DNA of 64,000 bases from Takakia lepidozioides (GCA_030704615.1 CM060733.1:76296907-76360906), one strand, 5' to 3'; positions 1 to 12,141 are shown, counted from the stretch's first letter. Made by a program: numbers and translations. The notes: a model not told the origin generated them from the letters alone.

Positions 1-1099
1 ACGTAGCACTGGCCACGGGGTATCGGTTTTAACCGCTGGATATTACGACGGACCCCGCCATGGACTGTTGGTCCCTGGGACGGGTATTTTAAGGGGGGTT
101 TCCTCCCTATGCCTTTGATTTCTTGTGCACTATTCATGGTGTTCTTCTTGCATGGAATGAGGGCGTGTTTTAGCAAATTATAAGAAATGGTTGGAACCAT
201 TGGATAGGCCCCAGTGAGGCCATCAGTTTGATATGTATTCCGGGGCTTGTGAAAGCACGGCTCACGGGTGGATGCCACAGGCAAAGAGAGAGAGCCCAGA
301 GACAGGGAGGAGAGAATCCCTGGTAGGGGTTTCACAAAGTAGAAGATGACATGTTCCAACTTCGTTCTAGGCGGGTTGCTTGCATAAATTAATCAGATTA
401 TATTGGAAGTAGGTGGAAGAGGCGTAGGGAATGGACCCTAGGACCCACTGAATGTTTAATCCTTGTTTACACACCAGGGTGGCGATCAGATGAGAAACTG
501 ATGGGTGGCAGATTTCATTCATCTTGGCCCGGTGATTGTTTAAGTTGCTAATGTGTTATTGATTGGTTTGGTATAGGAATTTAGGGGCGCTCCCAAGTGT
601 ATGAAAGCTCAATGAAGGAGTTAGTTAGAGAGGGAGAGAAAGCCACACATACTCCTGCAGTGGCTAGAGGCTTTCATCAAACAAACGAAATTGAACCATA
701 ACGATCGAGGTCATGTGAGAGAGAGAGAACCTGAACTTGCCATCTGTTCCGACAATGCCAATTTCAATGTTCTTGCCTGATATTTGGCCCTCAAACCTGC
801 CAACATGGAAGGTTAAGACAAACTCTCAACATTTTTCTTTCTTGACATACAACAGAAGGCGAGTGATGAAACAAATAGAGGTTTATATCAAAACTCAATA
901 GTTGTCAGAAGGAATGAGAATGGTGCTTACCCCTTTTTCAAAGTAAGAATGGCAGTGTGAATTGCATCTTCCAGCTCCATATCATTTGTATACCTACTCA
1001 CTCAATAAATCCCCCCAACCACACATACACGCACATTCATCAACAGTTTTCTGAGGACAAATGGCAAGCCAGCTCACCAGAAGAACAGTGATAAACAAA

Positions 1100-1490
1100 A
1101 GAGGGGGAGAATGTACTCATGAGACGTTTGTTGTAGCCTTGTGGCCATAGACCCCGCCCCCAGTTTGGGCAGAACAAGAGGGAACAGACACTACCAATGA
1201 CACTACTTTTCTTTTTTCTTTTTTCCTTTGTCAGTGGCTCGCTCCAATAGTGAACATAAACAATTGGTTCGGGCTTTCCAGATTTCCTCTAGAAATCCCT
1301 CCACACAAGCATCAATATGTTGTGTGTGAGCTGCCCAACAATCAAACCCCAACAAGGCCAAGGCCTTACGCTCAGCCTCAAGATAAGAATGTACTCATAA
1401 GACTTTGTTCGCAGTAGCCTTGTGGCTAGGGGGGAGAGAGAGGGAGAAAGAAAGAAGACAAATAATATTTTTAGCATCCACTCGAAGCCA
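1100..1490 (-). mobile_element. LINE 3'-end fragments (two, adjacent)
   Basis: On the minus strand, 1385-1130 reads as the C-terminus of a LINE ORF2 (WAAHTQHIDACVEGFLEEIW, then KARTNCL). It is followed by GGTCTATGGCCACAAGGCT and CTCATGAGTACATTC. The same residues and the same terminal DNA occur on the plus strand at 23.7-23.95 kb. A second 3' terminus (CTAGCCACAAGGCT, then AAAGTCTTATGAGTACATTC) lies at about 1435-1388. The fragments are 5'-truncated, as is usual for LINEs, and sit in the intron between the proteasome exons at 1710-1625 and 993-931. The extra bases to 1490 are uncertain. Confidence 0.7.
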
Positions 1491-2120
1491 AATAGCTTGT
1501 GGAATAAGAAAGAGACAAAGGGAAGTTCCCACAGAGCTCCAAGAACAGTACCTTCATAACCATTCAAGTACCTGCAATAAATTGCAAAAAGAAAATTGAC
1601 TTGACAAGAGGAAGAGATAGCAACCTTTTCTCTAGGAAGGAATTTGCTTTGGAAACATTCTTCCCAATTGCGGATGCCTTCCATGAAAAGTAAGAGCCTG
1701 AGGGGTCCACCTGCACACCCTGCCTCACCATTAGACACTCGGAGCAATCCCTTTTCACCACGTACTCTTTCAAACCAGAAAAGAACATTCTACTTACAGA
1801 TGCAGCAGACTAGAGGTTTTCATTCACTTAAATTTAGACTCGTCTTTCCTTGTTATTTGTCATGCCATCTCAGATATCTGCAACTCATCAAGAATCTCTC
1901 ATCTGATAGATGAAGGTTTCCACTTACATAGTGTCACGCTCTTAAGCATTCAGTCACAGAGGGGCCCCCTGCCTTAGAGCATTCCCCCACAACAAACAAA
2001 GCATCTCAACCAAGCTTGTCCGCCACTACAACTTATATTACTTCAACAGCAACGGTTTCATAACAATAACCATCAAATTGCTGCTGGAATCAGATTCCAC
2101 GATAAAGACCTCCTCCTCCA

Positions 2121-2351
2121 CAGACAACCTACCCACAACAAGCAAAAATAGAGCCATAAACACAAGACGCATCTAATCTTGGGGCATGTGCCCCTCTTGA
2201 AGGTGAATTTGAGGAAGCCACCTGGTACCTGTAACTGAGGACCATTGTCATCAAAGCCTGCCACCAATAGTGAGACACCAAAGGGTCTCACGCCTCTGCA
2301 GATTTACAGCCAACTGAGCGTTACCCCACTGAATGCAAACAGGCTGCCACA
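2121..2351. repeat. Segmental repeat copy A (with proteasome exon)
   Basis: This stretch is closely repeated at 3497-3716 in the same orientation. Both start near ACAACCTRCCCACAACAAGC and end near GCAAACAGGCTGCCAC. It carries the intact RPFGV exon of the proteasome alpha-2 set plus its flanking intron sequence. Small indels separate the copies, so the duplication is not recent. Confidence 0.85.
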
Positions 2352-3496
2352 TACATGAAAGTGGAACCAGAAGGGAACTGCGCCCCGTGAGCAATGCTCC
2401 TAGCTTCCACACTAAAGTGCACAACTGCGAGCCTTTCACTACTCAACATGCATGCCTGAAATCCATGCAAAGCTATTTCAAGGAACTACCCTTCAACTAC
2501 TACAAGTAGCTTGTATTCTGACTTCTGTTCTAGATCACCTTACAATGAACCCCAAGGAAGATAACATAGACCACATTGTATGGAGGTTCCTGAGTCGCAG
2601 TTAGTCAGATTCAAGCTGGATGGAAAGATTTAGAGCAGCTAAGAAAATCCGTACATAAGATAATGGACCTACCCAGACTGGGTAAACTCTTGCATCACTG
2701 CAGCCGTCTCTCTAACCAATTGAGATGTTGGGATCCTGCACTCAAGACAAAGCATCAGTGTAAGTTACACCTACATAAATAGCTACACTGTGAAGTACTC
2801 GAGATAATAGCTACACTATGAAAGTACTCCCCTTGACATTGAAGGCATCAAAGTAAAGAGAAAGGGAAAATTCAGTTTAAAATTTTATTTATGGGTTCTC
2901 TTGGTTTGTCCCCGCTAGATGCTCAAGAACAATCGGCATGCAGAGCCACAATGCACTTGTATCTATGAATTACTTTTATTCTTCATTAAGAATCGCAGAC
3001 ATGGTAGAGGCGTTGGTTTTGTTGTGCTTGCTTTTGGCTCTTGCGCACCAGCACCCGGGAATCAGGACCCATGCCACTGCAATAACCAAGAGACGAATAA
3101 TTGTCATCAATACCATATGCTTGTTACTAAAACTTAAGCAGATAGACTAGTGAATTGTGAGTTACACTGGCACTTATAAGAGACATCATTTCTCCCCATT
3201 TACGACATGGGAGATAAAAGATAGGCATGGAATCACCATTGCGCAACGATTAGAGCTGTTGTGATGAACTCAATTGCGATATACCACTAGCATTACAAAT
3301 ACCCACAATGCCTACCACTTGCTGCAAGAACCAAAGGTCAGTGAGAACAGTGACCTGTACACAACTCCGATGTTTTCTGTAATTGATTGTATCTTGTGAA
3401 CCTGCACACATATTTTTGGTCAGCAACCGATCAGGCACAGGACTGCCAAATGAGGGCCCAATGTACATCCGCTAAATGAATCAGATGCCACGACTA

Positions 3497-3716
3497 GACA
3501 ACCTGCCCACAACAAGCAAAAATAGAGCCATAATCACAAGACGCATCTCATCTTGCAGTGTGCGCCTCATGAAGGTGAGTTTGAGGAAGACACATGGTAC
3601 AGCTGAGGACCATTGTCATCAAGCCTGCCACCAATAGTGAGGCACCAAAGGGTCTCACGCCTCTGCAGATTTACAGCCAACTAAGTGTTACCCAACTGAA
3701 TGCAAACAGGCTGCCA
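3497..3716. repeat. Segmental repeat copy B (with damaged proteasome exon)
   Basis: Direct duplicate of 2121-2351. Its exon has a one-base deletion (GGCTTGATGAC against GGCTTTGATGAC), which breaks the frame, but it keeps a Tyr codon (QLY) that copy A lacks. Copy B may therefore preserve an older state at that codon. Confidence 0.85.
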
Positions 3717-3918
3717 CCCCCCCCTCAGGCTAAGCACACCCCACAAAGCTTAAAACAGTTCCTACAGGTGTGAACATTGTCCAAGGTAATGGAGCATAGT
3801 GATCGGTGACTCAATCTCCGGTAGACGCATTCTAATAGCTATTCAACTTTTGATGGCAAAATTCTAACCTAATCTATGAGCAATATTAAAGGAAAAAAAA
3901 ACTTAGGTTCTGATCTGT

Positions 3919-5460
3919 TTAATTTGTCTGCTCTTTTTCAAGGATTCTAGCTAGGCTGCGAACCCCCAGATCATCTCTAAACCTAGAATGCTTGATTTTT
4001 CCAAGAGGCTTGGTTAGAATATCAGCTAGTTGGTCTCCTGTTGGAATGTGTACAAGATCTATTTTCATATTTTCAACTTTCTCACGTATATAATGATAAT
4101 GTACTTCTATATGTTTGGTTCGGGCATGAAAGACAAGGTTTTGTGTAATTTTCATGCTGCTCTGATTGTCATACAGGATGACAGTAGGTTCGTCGCTTAC
4201 AACTCCAAGTTCTCCTGCAAGATTTCTCAGCCATGTTGTCTCTTTGGCACCTTCAGTTAGTGCTCGATACTCAGCTTCAGTGCTTGACAAAGCAACTGTA
4301 GGTTGCTTTTTAGAGCACCAACTAACAGCAGAGTCTCTGAGACAAAACACGTACCCAGTTGTCGAGTGTCGTTTGTCATGATTTCCCACCCAATCTGCAT
4401 CGGTATAGCCATGGAGATTGTTGTTGATACTTCGACGAAAGAGAAGACCATAATCAGCAGTCCCTTTTATGTATCTGAAAATTTGCTTAACTGCATCAAG
4501 ATGGGCTTCATGTGGACTGGACATAAACCTACTGCCACACTTGTAGCATATGAAATATCAGGTCTCGTATTTGTCAAGTAAATAAGACTTCCGACCATCT
4601 GTTTGTAAAGTGTTGAATCAGCACCCGGAGAGTTCATGTTTGCGCATTGGCTGAGACAGTGTCAACTATGCCATCGGTGGCACCCGCTCGCCCAAGTGTG
4701 CCAGCGGTAAGCCTTGTCTGTAGACTCGTTTCCCCCCTTTGTGGGTCAAAATCCACATCTGCTCCTCTTGGCTCAGGAGCACGCGTTGTTGCTCAAGTGA
4801 CAGCAGCTGCCGAGTCCACATGCAATGGTCCTGCAAGTGCGGCTCCTCACATGAAACCCATACCAATCTGGTCCCTAGGCATAGGAGGTTGTGCAAGTGG
4901 GGTTTGAACCTCAGGCCTTGGAGCTGGCGCAACATGAGTAGTGGCCATGGTAGCAAGACGTTGCTCTAGTTGGGCAAGCCTATCCACCATGCCTTGGTCA
5001 TGACCTTGCCCTTGACCTTGTGCTCCTTGGTTTTGGTTACGACCTCCACCGCGACCTCTGCCTCCTCTACCTCTCTGGACTACATTGCCTCGTCCCCGAC
5101 CACCATTGTTCCCTTGGAACTGGCCTGGCCGTAGCTCAGGATGCAAGTCATAACAATGGGCCTCTTCATGCCCATACTTGCCACAATGCCCACATTGTAG
5201 TTGTGTAGGTTGTCATGGGAACAGCTTGAGGTTTGCAATTGATAAGATTAAACCTCTCTAACATTCTCCTTATATATCCTCGTTGAGTCATCATAATGCC
5301 TGCAGATAAGTGAATGAACTTTGCTGCAAGGTAATGATTGATGAGCCTCAAGTCAGTCATTTCATAAGCATTCTTGAGCTGATTTCTAAGCCATGCAATC
5401 TTCTCATGATTGTCTCCGGTCAAGCAACCTGGCAGGTATTCAACTAGTTAAGCTAGCCAC
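3919..5460 (-). pseudogene. Ty1/copia reverse transcriptase-RNase H remnant
   Basis: Minus-strand frames match the C-terminal half of a Copia polyprotein. 5460-5215 carries the RT tail (KNAYEMTDLRLINHYL, then GYIRRMLERFNLINCK). 4640-4530 has LYKQMVGSLIYLTNTRPDIS. 4524-3919 has the RNase H region, with VALSSTEAEYRAL, TKHIEVHYHYIREKV and the terminal LADILTKPL. The stretch at about 5214-4636 is foreign gag sequence. A one-base frameshift near 4530 separates NTRPDISYATS from FMSSPHEAHLDAVK. No LTR, PBS or upstream gag/integrase of this element was found, so it is a dead 3' fragment. Confidence 0.85.
4636..5214 (-). pseudogene. Ty3/gypsy-type gag fragment embedded in the Copia remnant
   Basis: On the minus strand this begins with a CCHC zinc knuckle (CGHCGKYGHEEAHC). 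It continues into a Gly/Arg-rich stretch (GGRGRGNVVQRGRGGRGRGG), a Gln-rich run and a short coiled coil (MVDRLAQLEQRLATMA). After a frameshift near 4860 it carries on to a stop just before the Copia frame resumes. CCHC knuckles bind RNA in retroelement capsid proteins. No LTRs or target duplication are visible at either junction (about 5214 and 4636), so how it arrived is unclear; template switching during reverse transcription is one option. Assignment to gypsy rather than another element class is inference. Confidence 0.6.
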
Positions 5461-5540
5461 TTTGCGATTGTCTTGACGCCCACTCGGGATTTTCTATTTC
5501 CCCCCTCTTACAACTTCTTAGGGCCACCATCTGAAAGGTT

Positions 5541-6956
5541 ATTTAAAGATAGATGCCCATGCATTATAAATGGATGTATGAACATTATCGAGAATAAATT
5601 TTTAGTAAATAGTTGTATGAACGTTTATCGAGGACAAAATTTTGTTTTAAATATACTAAATGGTGACAACTTACAAATTTTGTCAATACATAACAATAAA
5701 TAGTGCATGTGATTCATGACCGAAGTTGATACATTTATTGTAGTTGTTGATTTTTTTTAATTTCCCTTAAAACTCCTTAGAGCCGCCCTAAGGAATCCTA
5801 AAGTCAAATATAAGAAAAAAAAAATTAAATATTTTTATTTTCTCCTTCTTAGGACTCCTTAGGACTATCCTAAGGAGTCCTAATGGCAATTATAAATAAT
5901 AATTTATATGTTTTCATTTTTCCACTCTTAAGACTCCTTAGGGGTACCTTAAAGAGTCCTAAGGGCGACTATTTTTAATAATTTACATATTTCTATTCCT
6001 CCCCCCTTCCTACAACTATCTAGATGGATGTTCATACATTACAAATGGATGTATGAACATTTATCGAGAACAAAATTTTGTTTTAATTGTAATAAATAGT
6101 GACAACCTACAAATTTTGTTCGTAGATACTAATAAGCGGTACATCCGATTCATAAATATAATGACCAAAGTCGATACATTTATTGTAGTACTTGATTTTT
6201 TTTATCTCCTTAAATAACATATATATATATTCCTCCTTTAGGACTCCTTAGGACTGTCTTAAGGAGTCCTAAGGGCAATTATAAATAACAATTTTTTTGT
6301 TTTTTTTCCTCCTCTTAGGACTCCTTAGGACTGTTCTAAGGAGTCCTAAGGGCAATTATAAATAATAATTTATATGTTTTAATTTTCTCACTCTTAGGAC
6401 TCCTTAGGGCCATCCTAAAGAGTCCTAAGAACAATTATAAATAATTATTTATATATTTTTATTTCTCACCTCTTAGGACTCCTTAGGAGTGCTCTAAGGA
6501 GTCATAAGGACAACTATATATAATAATTTTTTATAGTAATTTATATATTTATATTTTTTCCCTCTGGCCACTATCTAGATAGATGTCCATGCATTACAAA
6601 TGGATGTATGAACATTTATGAAAAATAAAATTTTGTTTTAATTGTAATAAATGATGACAACTTACAATTTTTGCTAGTAGATATCAATAAACGGTACATC
6701 CGATTCATAAATATAATGACCAAAGTCGATACATTTATTGTAGTACTTGATTTTTTAATTTCCCTAAAGAGTCGTACGGGCCACCCTAAGGAGTCATGAG
6801 GACAATTTATAACAATTTATATATATCTTTTCCTTCCTCTTAGGACTCCTTAGGACTATCTTAAGGAGTCCTAAGAATAATTATAAATGTAGTAATTTAC
6901 ATCTTTCTATTTTCTCCCTTGTTGAGACTCGTTAGGGCCACCTCAGAGTAATTGTA

Positions 6957-7040
<84 letters not shown>

Positions 7041-7125
7041 CTAACGACTTTTTAAAGGAAATTATAAATGATGATTTATATGTTTCCATTTTTTTCTCTT
7101 AGAACTCATTAGTATCGACCTAAGA
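5541..7125. repeat. AT-rich higher-order satellite with hairpin units
   Basis: Two repeat layers are visible. A unit of about 80 bp contains a near-perfect palindrome of the form TTAGGACTCCTTAGGAC, short spacer, CTAAGGAGTCCTAA. Copies lie at about 5771, 5848, 5929, 6236, 6316, 6394, 6472, 6838 and 7090, with a weaker one near 6765. A longer block beginning ATGGATGTATGAACATTTAT and ending GATACATTTATTGTAGT recurs at about 5565, 6040 and 6600, giving a period near 500 bp. No coding potential is visible. It could be a satellite or the body of a non-autonomous element. Confidence 0.8.
6958..7038. repeat. (AT)n microsatellite
   Basis: About 80 bases of uninterrupted AT dinucleotides inside the satellite region. 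Confidence 0.97.
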
Positions 7126-8280
7126 AGTCCTAAATTCGAATATAAATAATAAAATTATTATGATTAATATTTAATTTTTTAACTTAACACAATTACTATT
7201 ATATATATTTTTAGATTAATAAATGAAGTAGGTGGAGATGATTATTTTGAATCTGAATAAATAAGGGAGTTAGTGGATCTCACATTAATGTACCAACAAC
7301 TATTTTAATACTTATCAGTAATAGAATTTTGTTTTATTTGTAATAAATAATGACAACTTACATAGTTTGTCTGTTTCTATATATCTAGTTAGTTTCTAGT
7401 AATGAAAGCTACATGTGGTTGGTGTGATTAATAATTAGCTTTCATAAATCCTTACATCTAGTACTTATTGTAATTTTACATCAAAAGTTAAATTTATGTA
7501 TCTATCTAATGTCATTATAAAAAGTATATATATGTATGTAAACTTCACAAAGAACACACACAATCGTTATCTCTGAACTTGTTTAGTCTTTCACTATCTT
7601 CCAGTCTATTGTAGAGTTTTTCATAGTCTTTCAGAGTCCTTCACAATCTCTTATTGCTTTTGAATCTATCAGGATCCCTCTTAGTCTCTTCCAACATCTT
7701 ACATCTTCGGTAGTTTTTAGCAAAGTTGTTTATAATCAAACTCTTTTAAGTGATTAGAACAGAGAGCAGGAGAGAGAGAAGAGATAGAACGGAATACAAT
7801 CATACTGTTACATTTCTGATCTTTGAATGTTCAAAAAATGAAAGTGAAGTTGAATGTTCTGTCATAGATCTAGAAACAAGCTTGATTGTTATATGTTTAA
7901 GTACTGTGTAGTTATAAGGGAGTGTTTGTAGAACTTATCTGTGACCACAAACTAGAACTGTAGTTTTCCAGGTTAAAGACCTCGTCTAGAATAATCCGTT
8001 TAGGTGGAAAAAGATGACTGGAAGGGTGATAATCCATTCAACTGGACAAAGGCGATTGGAAAGGTGATGATCTGTGAAAGTGGACAAAGGTGACTTGAAG
8101 ACCGATAATGTGTGCAGCTGGACAAACGTGATAATGGACGTGAATGGCGATAATCTGTTCGAAGGAAACTATCATCTTCTGATATTGGACCGAAAGGGTG
8201 ATAATTACATAATATTTGGTGAGAGTCATTCGAACCCAACTTAATAATATATATATACATTTTATATAGTACTATATTGA
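7126..8280. other. AT-rich intergenic DNA
   Basis: No gene recognised. At 7980-8190 a phrase of the type TGGACAAAGGYGAT-TGGAAaGGTGATAAT is repeated several times, a loose tandem repeat immediately upstream of the Helitron frames. Confidence 0.5.
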
Positions 8281-10552
8281 TTGAAAGTGAAGCTGGATAG
8301 TCGAATAATATTGTATTATCTAACTATTGATATGAGTCGATCTATTCATGAATGCCAAATATTTGCTAAGTTATGTTGTGGGACAAAAAGAAAACGTCAG
8401 TTCCTTCCATACTTTGATTCATGGTATAATGCTAATGAATTACAGTATTTTTGGGAAAAATGTACTTCTACAATGGTGTCTAAAATGAAATGTTGCTCCA
8501 TATGTGGAGTAATAAATTTTAATAGTTATCTACAAAATTTTAAGAAAATTAAAAAAAATCCGAGTTGTAGCATATCACCATATCAAATAGCAAATATATA
8601 TCTAAAATATTATACAGAAAATATTGAAGAAAATACATGGAATGTGTGTAATAAATGTGTAAAAAATAAAAATAGAATATCAAATGTTGTATATTTTTTA
8701 CCATCTTATATATTTTTTAAACTCATCTTTCACATGTACAATTATTAACTGTGATCGATATAAGTTTAAGTCTTAAGAAAAAATATAATGAATATGGGTT
8801 GGGTGAATTAGAGCAAAGATCAATTTTAGATAATGCTATAATTGTTTGGAATCATGAAGAAGATACATGTACTAATAGAGAATATATCAGTAATCAAATA
8901 TCAACTATATTAGCTCAAAATCTATTAACAAATCCAATCATTCAATATTTTATGACATTATCTGAATTACCAAATCAGACATCGGGTGTCTGTATACTTC
9001 CAGATCGATGTATACAAGGGATAGTTGAAAAATTTGTATCAGAAGGGCAATTACGAACATCTTTAAACTGTCCTAATGTCCTGTTTCTGATACAATTCAA
9101 TATAATAAAAATCAACTTTATAATGTTGGAAATATACAGGTAAGAAATGCTGTAATAAATCGACCATTTTTAATTAATATAGAAGGATTAACATCACAAA
9201 ATATGCATCCAATTTTTTTTTTAAATTAACTTTAGAAAATGTTTTATTTCCTTTTCTATTTCCACATGGAAAAAGGCATTGTACAAATTTTAAGGATGGT
9301 TTAAATGGATACTTAAAAATGAGATGTAACACTTTATTTTCACCATTCACTTTATATAAACCTTATGTTCTTCTCATGTATCAAATATGACAATGTCATT
9401 TAATAGCGAAATAAGTAAAAGATATTTGTTTAGAAAAAGATATAAAGTTATATAAGAAAAAAATCCAAATGCAACTGATGATATAGTTATGAAATATTTT
9501 ATTAAATATAAAATTCCATCATCTACTCCTGGATCTCCTCAATATCATAAATTTTTTTTAAAAGATTTACTTGCAATGGTTGAAAAATATGGAATGCCAC
9601 ATTTGTTTTTGACATTAACTGCTGATGAAATATCTGAAACACGGTGGAAAGAAATAGATGATATTGAAGAAATTGCTAAAAAAATTAATTTTAATTTTAA
9701 TTGGTCGGATTTGTGCAATAGAATGTGCTCATCATTTTCATACCCGAATTCAAATGTTTATGAAGTACTTTATTTTAAATAAATATCATATATTAGGTAA
9801 AATTTTACATTATATTATTCGATATGAAGTTCAACACCGAGGTCCCTTCATGCTCATATTATTTTGTAGATAGATTCTCGAGATGTAGATAGAATTACAA
9901 ATGAAATTGTAGCTTATTTACCCAAAATAACAGCGACAACTTCAGATTCTTTGGATTACAAATTACATCATATTATTCAAAGAAAACAAATTCATAAATG
10001 TAACCGTTATGGTTGTAAAAAAGATTCTACAACCTGTAAATATGGATTTCCTTATGAACTTTTTTAAATACAATCCCAGCAATAAACCAGACAACACAAA
10101 GTTGGGAATATCCCCGAGGTGAAGGTACAGATCATAAGAACATAGTACCATATCATCCAGTTATATCTTTATTAGGGAATGCCCATTCAAACATACAAAG
10201 AATTACAAATACTGATTGGTCATTATATATCTTAAAATATACAATGAAAGCTGAACCTACTGGAAAATTAAATTTAAATGCTAATGATGATATGAAGTTA
10301 GGACTTTCTGATTTATCTGAAATACAATTAAAAGTTGTTTCGTCTTATGTTCTTAGTAACCCAGTATTTATAAAAGAAGCAGCAATTACATTATCTAATA
10401 TACCTATAATTCAAAGAAGTGAAGTTGTTTATTACATTAATAGTGCACATGTACAACATAGAACACGATTTATTCAAAAATCTAACAACTTATCTCTTCA
10501 TCCCATTGATTTATATTCGATGAGACTAGAAAACCTTGTATTGCAACCATAA
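8281..10552 (+). pseudogene. Helitron Rep/helicase protein, N-terminal (Rep) half, decayed
   Basis: Successive plus-strand frames match the N-terminal half of plant Helitron RepHel proteins, which nick and transfer single-stranded DNA in rolling-circle transposition. 8281-8748 has a Cys-rich zinc-binding start (CCSICGVINFN, CNKCVKN). 9489-9782 has DLLAMVEKYGMPHLFLTLTA, a typical Rep motif. Near 9846 the two-His metal motif is visible only in a shifted frame (LHAHIIL). About 9990-10065 carries QIHKCNRYGC. At about 10220-10250 LYILKYTMK matches the Tyr-containing Rep motif. Several frameshifts and stops break the gene. It is AT-rich compared with its neighbours. The helicase domain should follow but is absent after 10552. 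Confidence 0.85.
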
Positions 10553-10657
10553 TACGTATACTGACACCAGCTCAGACTTCAGAGATTCCTCATGGACATC
10601 AACCAGGGTCATCCAGACATAACCATGTCATCAGAAAGGCATGAAGAAGCATACATT

Positions 10658-10806
10658 CATAATCGGCGTCACTGTCATCATGCTCACTGGGGCGATTGTA
10701 ATGCACCGCTTTCCTCTTCCTGCTGCGTGCAGAGACATTGACTTCTGATGGACGTTTCTTTCCATTCTCCTCCTTTATGGGTCCATCCTCTGTGAATTTC
10801 ACCCTG
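10658..10806 (-). pseudogene. Orphan exon-like segment encoding a basic/acidic nuclear-type peptide
   Basis: Minus strand: after a possible acceptor (TTGTCAG) an open frame reads VKFTEDGPIKEENGKKRPSE, then SARSRKRKAVHYN and HDDSDADYE, followed by a possible donor (GTATGC). The basic cluster RSRKRK looks like a nuclear localisation signal. The segment is less AT-rich than the Helitron remnant beside it. I do not recognise the parent gene. It may be an exon captured by a Helitron, but that is inference from position and composition. Confidence 0.4.
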
Positions 10807-12014
10807 ACAATTAGAATGCTGCACGGTATTTATTGATTTAGTTCCTTACGCTGTGCAGAGATACAACGGGTAATCGGCCTAGTTCAAAACAATCCTTCCA
10901 ATATTGTGAAGCCACAAAGGAGAGGACCTCATAGAAATGTGGAACTACAATTCTACAATTTGTCAAGGTTCAGAGTCGTGCCTAAATACTGCATTCTGTT
11001 AGTTGTGTTCAATGCACACGACAAAGAAGAACAAACGTATATTAAGGATGGTCAACCCATCATGCTAAGCTTCATCCAACAACTTAAACCGACGGTACTG
11101 GCCCGCTGTGAGGGGGAAAATAAGACAATTGTTATCTTAGGAGTTTTAAGAAAATTTGGTTTTTGTGTTATTATTGGCTCATGAGGGGGAATATGCCAAA
11201 ACAGATCTGACAGCTTGCACGCAGTAAGAGTGGAAGGACCACTCATCATACATCATTTACAAATGATGGTCCATGAATTTTATCTCAGTTTTGGAAAAAG
11301 TGGTGGGGCTTGCAGAATAAACTAGTTAATGAAATTCAGCCTGGATTTTCAGTGTTATTGGCTCACACCCAATCTCAATGAGTTCTAGGTCTAAAAGTGA
11401 TGTTTCTGTATGAACAAGTATGCATATCAAAGATTAACCTGCATTCGTCTGGTTCATATTTAGGGCACCATTTGTTGAGAACATCTCCATCACACATGCT
11501 CCACCCCTCACTATACAGCTGCCTCGACCCTGATTCTCATCTGGGCATTGAACTGAGCTAAACATGAACGATGTTGATGTTGAGGTAGACCTGCCGTGGT
11601 TACTGACATGAATTGAGCATCTACTAGTTTAACACTCAAAATGCATTTGTTCTGGGTAAGTAGACATGCATTGGATTGACAACTCAAGATGCGGATCGCT
11701 GAATGGATGGTTGAGATGCATGCAAACTTTGTAAGAATACAACGATTAAAAACCAATGGAATTCTCTTTCTCAAGGAAGAGATTCAGAATTCTCCGAAGG
11801 AATGCTTGTCTAGTGATGATTTTTCCTTACTACGTCCCGGTTGTGCCAGTGGTCTTGATAGGTACAACTGGGACCATCATAATATCCAAGACAATATATA
11901 TGATAGAGACGCAAAGACGTGAAATTATCAAAATGCATGGAAGAATGTCATGATTAGAACAACACACATTGAGAATTAGAGGAGCGACGACACAACGGAT
12001 TGATTTTGCTCGAT

Positions 12015-12141
12015 TTTCACTGTTATTGGCGAGTCCGACCAAAAACCCTCAATGTCAATGTCAATGTCAGCCTTTATATCAGCTGTCAATAACCCCTTCA
12101 GCGGATCGTGTGAATTTGGGTATGAGCCAATAACAGTGAAA
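12015..12141. repeat. 16-bp perfect inverted repeat (MITE-like)
   Basis: TTTCACTGTTATTGGC at 12015-12030 and its exact reverse complement at 12126-12141 flank about 95 bp. A related copy (TTTTCAGTGTTATTGGCTCA) is at about 11346-11365, and a weaker one near 11165. No clear target duplication was seen. Confidence 0.6.

Larger units (their letters stand above)
731..3676 (-). pseudogene. Proteasome subunit alpha type-2 (PAB/PSMA2-like), scrambled exon set
   Basis: Minus-strand exons with splice borders, each checked for phase, match the 20S proteasome alpha-2 subunit. 2735-2673 encodes SQLVRETAAVMQEFTQS; 2295-2229 encodes RPFGVSLLVAGFDDNGPQL; 1710-1625 encodes VDPSGSYFSWKASAIGKN; 993-931 encodes YTNDMELEDAIHTAILTL; 796-731 encodes FEGQISGKNIEIGIVGTDG. 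These five join in consistent phase. A degenerate exon at 3401-3355 (ending ENIGVVYS) has a small deletion that shifts its frame. The expected exon between it and 2735 (family segment after VVYSG), all N-terminal exons and the terminal exon were not found. A second copy of the RPFGV exon at about 3676-3607 lies out of order and lacks one base. In a working gene the product would form part of the alpha ring of the proteasome core. I read this as a rearranged pseudogene or captured exon set. Family identity is strong; non-functionality is inferred from the missing exons. Confidence 0.82.

Noticed and set aside
1289-1747. 152-codon minus-strand frame taken as a gene
   Set aside because: It is a chance read-through of a proteasome exon (in the wrong frame), intron and LINE sequence.
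5771-7125. CRISPR-like array of palindromic repeats
   Set aside because: Repeats and spacers both recur, unit spacing varies, and the context is plant nuclear DNA; it is a satellite.
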